Assembly: GCA_002309805.1 (NCBI GenBank)
Contig: DBYJ01000058.1
Location: 1 to 23,820, forward strand
From: Bacteroidales bacterium UBA1189
GTDB taxonomy: Bacteria > Bacteroidota > Bacteroidia > Bacteroidales > Bacteroidaceae
DNA: 23,820 nucleotides
Direction of reading: 5' to 3'
A program made the translations under genes and the position numbers. Below are positions 18,955 to 23,820 of this stretch, piece after piece. Below the pieces are notes generated by a model. That model made no database searches. It saw only the letters and a program-made list of their open reading frames with translations, and was not told the origin of the DNA. Position 1 is the first letter of the stretch. Each line of letters opens with the position of its first letter.

Positions 18955-20421
18955 ATGGAATCGCTGCTCATCTATACGCTTAGGTCGTCCCTTGTGCTTA
19001 CGCTGCTCTACCTGCCCTACACGCTCATGCTGCGTCGCGAGCGGTTCTTCCGGCTGAACCGCCTGACGCTGTTCGCCATCCTGTGCTCAGCGCTGGTACA
19101 GCCGCTGGTCCGTATCACCATCCCCGACCGGTTCGTGCCCCAGGGCGAAGCCGCCGCAGCCATAGCGGACGTACAGGAGTTCCTATACACATACGACGCC
19201 GTCACCGTCGGAACCGTTCCGTCTGTCTGGGGCTGGCGCGAATGGGCGGCAGTCGTCTATCTAGCGGGCATGATGATGATGCTCTGCCTGCGTGCCTGCC
19301 AGCTTTTGCAGATACAACGTGCCCTGCGTCGCGGCTGTCTGTGGCGTGATCGGGGAGACGACGGCGTCACCGTCTGGTGCCATGCGGGCGACGGCGCCCC
19401 CTTCAGCTGGATGCGAAACATATACATCAGCGAGGGCGACTATGCGGAGAACAGCCGCGCCATCCTGCTGCATGAGCGGGCGCACATCCACTGCCGCCAC
19501 TCGCTGGACATCCTGCTCGTCACCCTTGTCGAGGTCGTGCAATGGTGGAATCCCTTTGTCTATATGCTTGGGCGCAGCCTGCGCGATGTTCACGAATACG
19601 AGGCCGACGAGCGCGTGCTTCGTCAGAACATTATGCCCGGTGAGTATCACACGCTGCTGGTTCGCAAGGCGCTGGCTGACACATCCTATGCGTTCGCCAA
19701 CAACTTCACCCGCAGCCATGTCAGCCGTCGCATCGCCATGATGAAGCGTCCGCCCTCCCGTCCGCTGGCACGCGGCAAGGTCCTCTACATCGTTCCGCTA
19801 CTGCTCGTCACCCTCGTCCTTACCGCCGCGCCGGTGATGGAGCCCCTGCTGTTCGTGGACGGCGAGGAAGTCAGCTCCGACCGTTTGATCCAGCTCCCGA
19901 CGGACAGCATCGACCACATCGATGTCCTCCGTGGCTCGACAGCCATCAGTCTCTTCGGCAAGCGTGCCCGCAGCGGCGCCGTCATCGTCGGGACAAAACC
20001 CGATAGTCCCGACCCCGCCGACGATACCCCCGTCTTCCTCATCGCCGAGGAGATGCCGGAGTTCCCCGGCGGAGAAACGGCTATGCAGGAGTACATCCGC
20101 CGCCACATCCGCTATCCTGCCGAGGCGCGCGCCGCCCGCCTTTATGGGCGCATGGACGTCAGGTTTATCGTCGAGGCGGACGGTACCCTCACGAACGTCC
20201 GCGCCGAATACTCGGGCTACACAGCCGAGGGGGCCAAGGCCACCATCACCGGCTACTCCCCTTCCTTCACTGGAGGGGATGGGTCTGCCAGTCATACGCG
20301 CGCCTGGCTCTCCTCCGCCGAGCAGCTGGTCAGCCAGATGCCCCGCTGGAATCCCGCCCGCCAGCAGGGACGTCCCGTGAGGGCGCAAGTCACTCTGCCG
20401 CTCTACTACAAGCTGGAGTAA
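18955..20421 (+). CDS. M56 (BlaR1-type) membrane metalloprotease with TonB-like C-terminus
   Basis: A 488-aa partner of the BlaI-type repressor. It has several N-terminal TM helices (LLIYTLRSSLVLTLLYLPY; AAVVYLAGMMMMLCLRAC), the zinc protease motif HERAH at 173-177 with EYEADERVL downstream as the third ligand region, and a further TM at about 280-297 (VPLLLVTLVLTAAPVM). The periplasmic C-terminus differs from BlaR1: instead of a penicillin-binding domain it has a short plug-like stretch (LLFVDGEEVSSDRLIQL...IDHIDVLRG, with SGAVIV) and a TonB C-terminal domain (FPGGETAMQEYIRRHIRYPAEAR, ending LPLYYKLE). Thus it probably senses a receptor or envelope state rather than a beta-lactam. A degenerate palindromic repeat at 20256 inserts about ten residues (SPSFTGGDGS) within that domain. 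Start at 18955 because it follows the repressor stop by 5 bases. Confidence 0.85.
   Translation: MESLLIYTLRSSLVLTLLYLPYTLMLRRERFFRLNRLTLFAILCSALVQPLVRITIPDRFVPQGEAAAAIADVQEFLYTYDAVTVGTVPSVWGWREWAAVVYLAGMMMMLCLRACQLLQIQRALRRGCLWRDRGDDGVTVWCHAGDGAPFSWMRNIYISEGDYAENSRAILLHERAHIHCRHSLDILLVTLVEVVQWWNPFVYMLGRSLRDVHEYEADERVLRQNIMPGEYHTLLVRKALADTSYAFANNFTRSHVSRRIAMMKRPPSRPLARGKVLYIVPLLLVTLVLTAAPVMEPLLFVDGEEVSSDRLIQLPTDSIDHIDVLRGSTAISLFGKRARSGAVIVGTKPDSPDPADDTPVFLIAEEMPEFPGGETAMQEYIRRHIRYPAEARAARLYGRMDVRFIVEADGTLTNVRAEYSGYTAEGAKATITGYSPSFTGGDGSASHTRAWLSSAEQLVSQMPRWNPARQQGRPVRAQVTLPLYYKLE
20256..20285 (+). repeat. Degenerate GC-rich palindromic element in the M56 gene
   Basis: CTCCCCTTCCTTCACTGGAG, then GGGATGGGTC, resembles the copy at 6427-6461 with a small internal deletion. 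It is in frame and encodes SPSFTGGDGS. Confidence 0.55.
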
Positions 20422-20450
20422 AATAGTTCATAGTTAAGAATTAAAAGAGA

Positions 20451-20524
20451 GCGGCAGGGAAGCGCTTCTTCATGGGTTTTCCAGAGTTGATATTAATTGA
20501 AGAGTCAAAGACCTGCCGCCTTCC
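20451..20524 (+). ncRNA. Hairpin element R, copy 2
   Basis: GCGGCAGG (20451-20458) pairs perfectly with CCTGCCGC (20512-20519). The interior shares TTCTTCATGGGTTTT...GAGTTG with copy 1 at 15411 and has a partial inner helix (CTTC at 20465, GAAG at 20499). It lies 30 bases after the M56 stop and just before structured element copy 2. Confidence 0.5.
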
Positions 20525-20531
20525 ATCTTAG

Positions 20532-20613
20532 AACGTTTTCGTTAAGCCAAATGAGCAGAGCGATGCTTGCATCAGCTCTGCCATGGCGAGAAAACGAAGG
20601 ATAAAATCCAACA
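20532..20613 (+). ncRNA. Structured 82-bp element, copy 2
   Basis: Same fold as copy 1 at 11531, with a perfect hairpin here: GCAGAGC-GATG-CTTG-CATC-A-GCTCTGC. The flanks (first 23 and last 31 bases) are nearly unchanged between the two copies. It ends 65 bases before the start of the GLPGLI gene at 20679. Confidence 0.6.
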
Positions 20614-20678
20614 TTTGTGTGTTAGCAGGCAAATCATTACCTGCAAGCCTATGCTATAACCATAAATCATCAACAGCA

Positions 20679-21569
20679 ATGAAAAAAAACCTTATCTTCT
20701 TTGGAACGCTGGCCTTCGCCCTGACAATGGCTGCGCAGGCCCAGCGAGACACGATTGGCGTGTCACAATTTACGGCGATTTATCGCTATGAGTGCAGGAC
20801 TACTGATGCCGACGGAAAGCCGGTGACAGACTCGATGTACATTGCAGTACAGACATCGGGCGGTATCACGAAGAGTTTCCCTTACGAGGAGTATGACAAA
20901 CAGAAGAAGGGCGGCTCTCGTATAGCTGACGGTTATCTGGCTGCCCAGATGCACATGGGTACCATCTTCACGAACTACCCCGAAGGCAGAATCACTACGC
21001 AAGAGATGCTCTATCCGTATCGCTATATGACGGACGAGCCATTGGAAAAACAGAACTGGAAGCTGACCGATGCACAGGACACCATTTGCGACTATGCCAG
21101 TCAATCAGCCACAGCTAAGTATCACGGTCTGACTTGGAACGTGTACTACACGGAAGATGTGCCAGCCAGCATAGGGCCTTGGAAATTAGGAGGATTGCCA
21201 GGTCTCATTACGAAGGCTACCGATGCCAAAGGCATACATACCTTTACGCTTTACGGCTTCCATCAGGAGGAAACACCGATAATAATCACCCAATACGTCA
21301 ATTGGATTGTCCCTGACGGACGGGGCAAGTTTGCAGCTCAGCGAGTAGATTATCAGAAGATGAAAGCTTCTAAATTCCTTGCGTACAAGAAGAAGGTACT
21401 GGGTAATAGTCGCTACGTGAAGAATCCCACCTATTACGCCCCCGACCCCATGACGGCCTTCGGGTATGTGGAGAACAGTTTCAACTCTGCAGGCGATGAT
21501 ATAAGCAGCGTGGCCGGGGTGGTCATCGTGTCCAATCCCCATCAGTATCAGCCGATAGAACTGAAATAG
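20679..21569 (+). CDS. GLPGLI-family exported protein (module 2, first)
   Basis: A 296-aa secreted protein with signal peptide (LIFFGTLAFALTMAAQA|Q) and the signature GPWKLGGLPGLI (GLPGLI at 172-177). It belongs to a subtype distinct from the module 1 pair: it starts TIGVSQFTAIYRYECRT, has TICDYASQSATAKYHGLTWNVYY with no Cys pair in the middle block, and contains VKNPTYYAPDPM before the terminal YQPIELK. The start at 20679 has the signal peptide; a frame open from 20583 begins inside the structured element and would not be exported. The next gene, 18 bases on, encodes the same subtype twice over. It follows the BlaI/M56 pair by 257 bases, filled by the two structured elements. Function is unknown; a role with the receptor at 23288 is inferred from position. 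Confidence 0.87.
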   Translation: MKKNLIFFGTLAFALTMAAQAQRDTIGVSQFTAIYRYECRTTDADGKPVTDSMYIAVQTSGGITKSFPYEEYDKQKKGGSRIADGYLAAQMHMGTIFTNYPEGRITTQEMLYPYRYMTDEPLEKQNWKLTDAQDTICDYASQSATAKYHGLTWNVYYTEDVPASIGPWKLGGLPGLITKATDAKGIHTFTLYGFHQEETPIIITQYVNWIVPDGRGKFAAQRVDYQKMKASKFLAYKKKVLGNSRYVKNPTYYAPDPMTAFGYVENSFNSAGDDISSVAGVVIVSNPHQYQPIELK

Positions 21570-21587
21570 ACAATAAACAAAAAAACA

Positions 21588-23291
21588 ATGAAAAAGTTTT
21601 TAGTAACCATGATGGCCCTCACGCTGACGATAGCAGCGCAGGGGCAGACGGAAACGGTTGACACGGCGCAGTTCGTAGCTGTGTATGACTATGAGTGCAG
21701 GACGATGGACGATGAATCGAAGCCCGTCACGGACCGGATGCAGGTCGTGGTGCAGGTGGGACGGACGGTGACGAAGTCAATGCCGCTTTCGTGCTATGAA
21801 CAGGGCGACATTTGGAAGAGGGACAAACTAGCATCAGCATATCAGGAAGCTCTGATGCATATACCGACAGTGTGGACGGGATGGCCTGAAGGACAGGCTA
21901 CCGTGCGCGAGTTTATCTTCCCCAACGAGTTCGAGGGCTGCGAGCCGACTCCCGACATCGCGTGGACGCTCACGGACGACACGCTCGCCATCGGCGGCTA
22001 CTCGTGCCAACGTGCCACAGCAACGTTCCGCGGCGTGGCGTGGACAGCGTGGTACGCCGAAGAGACCCCCTCGTCGGCTGGGCCGTGGCGATTGCGCGGG
22101 CTGCCGGGGCTGATAGTAAAGGCTGAGAGCGAGGCGCACACGTTCTGCCTCGCGGAACTGAAGGACGAGGCGTCACCCATCACAGCGCCGGACAGCAACC
22201 CCGAAGTGCAGCGCATGAACTACGCGAAACTGCTGAAGTATCGGAACGGGATTTATGGCAACCGCCAGTATATAAAGAATCCCACCTATTATGTGCCTGA
22301 CCTGCAGTCGAGCCTCAATGACGTTTTTGTCTATAACCACGGAGACGAGCAACTGGTGTTTGCCAACGGAGGCCATCCGCTGCTGACAAAGGTACACGAG
22401 TACCGGACTTTGGAAGCGGCAATAGGGCAACTGGGCGATAGCGTCGTGACGGACGAAGACATAGCGGGCGTAGCGAGCCGTGACGACCGGGGCACCGACA
22501 CGACGCAGTTTGTAGTGGCGTATGACTGGGTGACGCGAACGACGAACAAGGACGGCCAAACTACGACGGACTCCGTACGCCTGGCAGTCATCGTCGCTGG
22601 CCACACGGCCAAGTGTATGGAGTATAACCGTGCCATGATGGAGGACTTCGGAGAGACGAGTAACAAGGATTACCAATTCGGCGAATGGAACGCGCGGCAG
22701 TATAATCTGCCTGTTATCTATGTGGGCTTTCCAGAGGGAAAAATAAGCGTTTTCGACAAGATTGTCCCTAACCGCTATTTCTATACGGAGCCGCTGCCCG
22801 ACTTTCATTGGCAGCTGGCGGACGACACGCTGACCGTGGGCTGCAACCTCTGCCACAAGGCCGTCGGGCGGTATGCGGGCAGAACGTGGACGGCATGGTA
22901 CGCCGAGGACGTGCCCGCACCGTACGGTCCGTGGAAGCTGCGTGGTCTGCCGGGCATGATACTGATGGCCGAGGATGCAGATGGTATCTTCCGCTTCGAC
23001 TTTGCTGGATTGGAACAGAAATCGGCCAGAATAAACTATCGTGACAGGGACGGCTACACCACGATGAAACGCGACAAGTTCGTCCGTCAGCGCAATAAGC
23101 TACTTTGTAACAAGCGGTACGTGCAGAACCCGCGCTACTACATTCCCGATGGTGCCTACGACCACCTGAATATCATAGAGATGTGGCCAGGCGGTCCTGA
23201 GCCGGCAGCTGAGGATAAGGTGTCGGTGGTGGCCACGGACATGATTATCCCGAAGAAAGTAAATGCATACCAACCTTTGGAGCTGCGATGA
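21588..23291 (+). CDS. Tandem double-GLPGLI exported protein (module 2, second)
   Basis: A 567-aa secreted protein, roughly twice the family length, made of two complete GLPGLI domains behind one signal peptide (LVTMMALTLTIAAQG). The first has GLPGLI at 171-176, the second GLPGMI at 453-458. Each repeats the same landmarks: DTAQFVAVYDY / DTTQFVVAYDW, FPNEF / VPNRY, TAWYAEETP / TAWYAEDVP, and IKNPTYYVPD / VQNPRYYIPD. The second domain starts near residue 303. The inner domain has kept the tail ELR only at the real C-terminus (YQPLELR). Fusion after an in-tandem duplication is the simplest origin, since the gene before it encodes a single domain of the same subtype. The stop overlaps the receptor start (ATGA at 23288-23291), so translation is coupled. 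A single-protein dimer is a reasonable guess if other members act as dimers. Confidence 0.88.
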   Translation: MKKFLVTMMALTLTIAAQGQTETVDTAQFVAVYDYECRTMDDESKPVTDRMQVVVQVGRTVTKSMPLSCYEQGDIWKRDKLASAYQEALMHIPTVWTGWPEGQATVREFIFPNEFEGCEPTPDIAWTLTDDTLAIGGYSCQRATATFRGVAWTAWYAEETPSSAGPWRLRGLPGLIVKAESEAHTFCLAELKDEASPITAPDSNPEVQRMNYAKLLKYRNGIYGNRQYIKNPTYYVPDLQSSLNDVFVYNHGDEQLVFANGGHPLLTKVHEYRTLEAAIGQLGDSVVTDEDIAGVASRDDRGTDTTQFVVAYDWVTRTTNKDGQTTTDSVRLAVIVAGHTAKCMEYNRAMMEDFGETSNKDYQFGEWNARQYNLPVIYVGFPEGKISVFDKIVPNRYFYTEPLPDFHWQLADDTLTVGCNLCHKAVGRYAGRTWTAWYAEDVPAPYGPWKLRGLPGMILMAEDADGIFRFDFAGLEQKSARINYRDRDGYTTMKRDKFVRQRNKLLCNKRYVQNPRYYIPDGAYDHLNIIEMWPGGPEPAAEDKVSVVATDMIIPKKVNAYQPLELR

Positions 23292-23820
23292 GACGTTTTC
23301 TTTACTTTATTATTCTATCTATGTCGCTGACTCTCGGTACGGTGGCTCAGGTAAAGGTGAAGGGGCGTGTGGTCGATTTGGAAAACAAACCTGTGAGCGA
23401 CGTCATCGTTAAGTTGGTGAGCGGCACGAAGATGATTGCTTTCGCGACAACCGATGCGCAGGGCTACTACGCGATGGAATTTAAAGAGATGTCCGAGGGG
23501 AAGCTGGCACTGGTGTTCAATCACATCAGTTTCGAAAAAGAGGAGGTGAGCCTGTCCCTGAAAGAAACGGCTGTGACGCAGGACATGGTGCTGACGCCCA
23601 AGCCAGTGGCACTGAAGGAGGTGACGGTGAAGCCAGACCCACTGCGGCAGAAGGGCGACACACTGAGCCACAACCTCGCATCGTTCCTCGGCAAGGGCGA
23701 CGTGACGCTGGAGGACGGGCTGAAACGGTTGCCGGGCGTGGACGTGGCGCAGAGCGGTGCCATCAGCTACATGGGCAAGCCCATCTCGCAGTTCAACATC
23801 GAGGGGCTGGACATGCTGGG
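23288..23820 (+). CDS. CarboxypepD_reg/plug outer-membrane receptor-like protein, 3' truncated by window
   Basis: The first 177 residues of a protein that continues beyond the window. It has a signal peptide (YFIILSMSLTLGTVAQ), a carboxypeptidase-regulatory-like domain (VKGRVVDLENKPVSDVIVKL...ATTDAQGYYAMEF) and the beginning of a plug (EVTVKPDPLRQKGDTLSHN, LEDGLKRLPGVDVAQSGAISYMGKPISQFNIEGLDML). This is the same architecture as the receptor at 12564, with matching motif order and spacing, so the two are paralogues. It is translationally coupled to the double-GLPGLI gene (ATGA). The complete gene is expected to run about 2.2-2.5 kb further. Confidence 0.88.
   Translation, partial: MRRFLYFIILSMSLTLGTVAQVKVKGRVVDLENKPVSDVIVKLVSGTKMIAFATTDAQGYYAMEFKEMSEGKLALVFNHISFEKEEVSLSLKETAVTQDMVLTPKPVALKEVTVKPDPLRQKGDTLSHNLASFLGKGDVTLEDGLKRLPGVDVAQSGAISYMGKPISQFNIEGLDML

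Noticed and set aside
18955..20421. Beta-lactam resistance sensor (BlaR1 proper)
   Set aside because: The penicillin-binding C-terminal domain is absent and no beta-lactamase or PBP2a gene is present.
11531..20613. 82-bp element as an integron attC site (it contains GTTAAGC)
   Set aside because: The match to GTTRRRY is short, no opposing core of the right spacing is present, and there is no integron integrase or cassette array.
20583..20678. Frame starting MARKRR before the GLPGLI gene at 20679
   Set aside because: The same MARKRR(M/I)KSN reading appears at both copies of the 82-bp element because the DNA element is conserved; it is not evidence of a shared protein start.

Overview
The window looks like the chromosome of a gut-type Bacteroidales bacterium, most likely Prevotella or a close relative. 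This rests on promoters of the TTTG-N19/21-TAnnTTTG type, four genes carrying GLPGLI-family domains, CarboxypepD_reg/plug outer-membrane proteins, a BlaI/M56-TonB regulatory pair, an SDR-type fructuronate reductase, and simple AT-rich repeats typical of Bacteroidetes spacers. No rRNA, tRNA, CRISPR array or transposase was seen.

Layout: (1) 84-2792, a restriction-modification operon with two DpnII-type adenine methylases (class D12 and DpnA-like) around a PD-(D/E)XK-type nuclease that does not resemble DpnII. GATC is about tenfold rarer than expected across the whole window. (2) 2954-9201, a carbohydrate region: a LolA-like protein and a GH43 lipoprotein on the minus strand; then uxuA, a DUF559 (Vsr-like) nuclease gene and an SDR fructuronate reductase on the plus strand; a convergent TIM-barrel protein; and a second secreted GH43. 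Together these suggest use of glucuronate- and arabinose/xylose-bearing plant glycans. The DUF559 gene splits the uxuA-uxuB pair and lies between 35-bp inverted repeats. (3) 9230-17857, module 1: a membrane-bound one-component regulator (degenerate M23-like periplasmic domain, one TM helix, C-terminal HTH), two GLPGLI proteins, a 931-aa TonB-receptor-like protein, and a second degenerate-M23 protein fused to an S41-type domain. (4) 18563-23820, module 2: a BlaI-type repressor, an M56 antirepressor with TonB-like C-terminus, a GLPGLI protein, a tandem double-GLPGLI protein, and the start of another receptor cut by the window edge.

Three families of non-coding repeats run through these genes. 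One is a GC-rich palindrome (protein signature PS-T/L-GG-GGG-S) found at five places, three of them in frame inside other genes and two flanking the DUF559 gene. The second is an 82-bp element (11531, 20532) whose two copies differ almost only by pair-preserving changes in one hairpin. The third is a ~75-bp hairpin element (15411, 20451) closed by a GGCAGG/CCTGCC stem. The two best candidates for something undescribed are the palindrome/DUF559 cassette and the structured elements next to the GLPGLI genes. All functional proposals come from reading the sequence and from family knowledge; no search was run.
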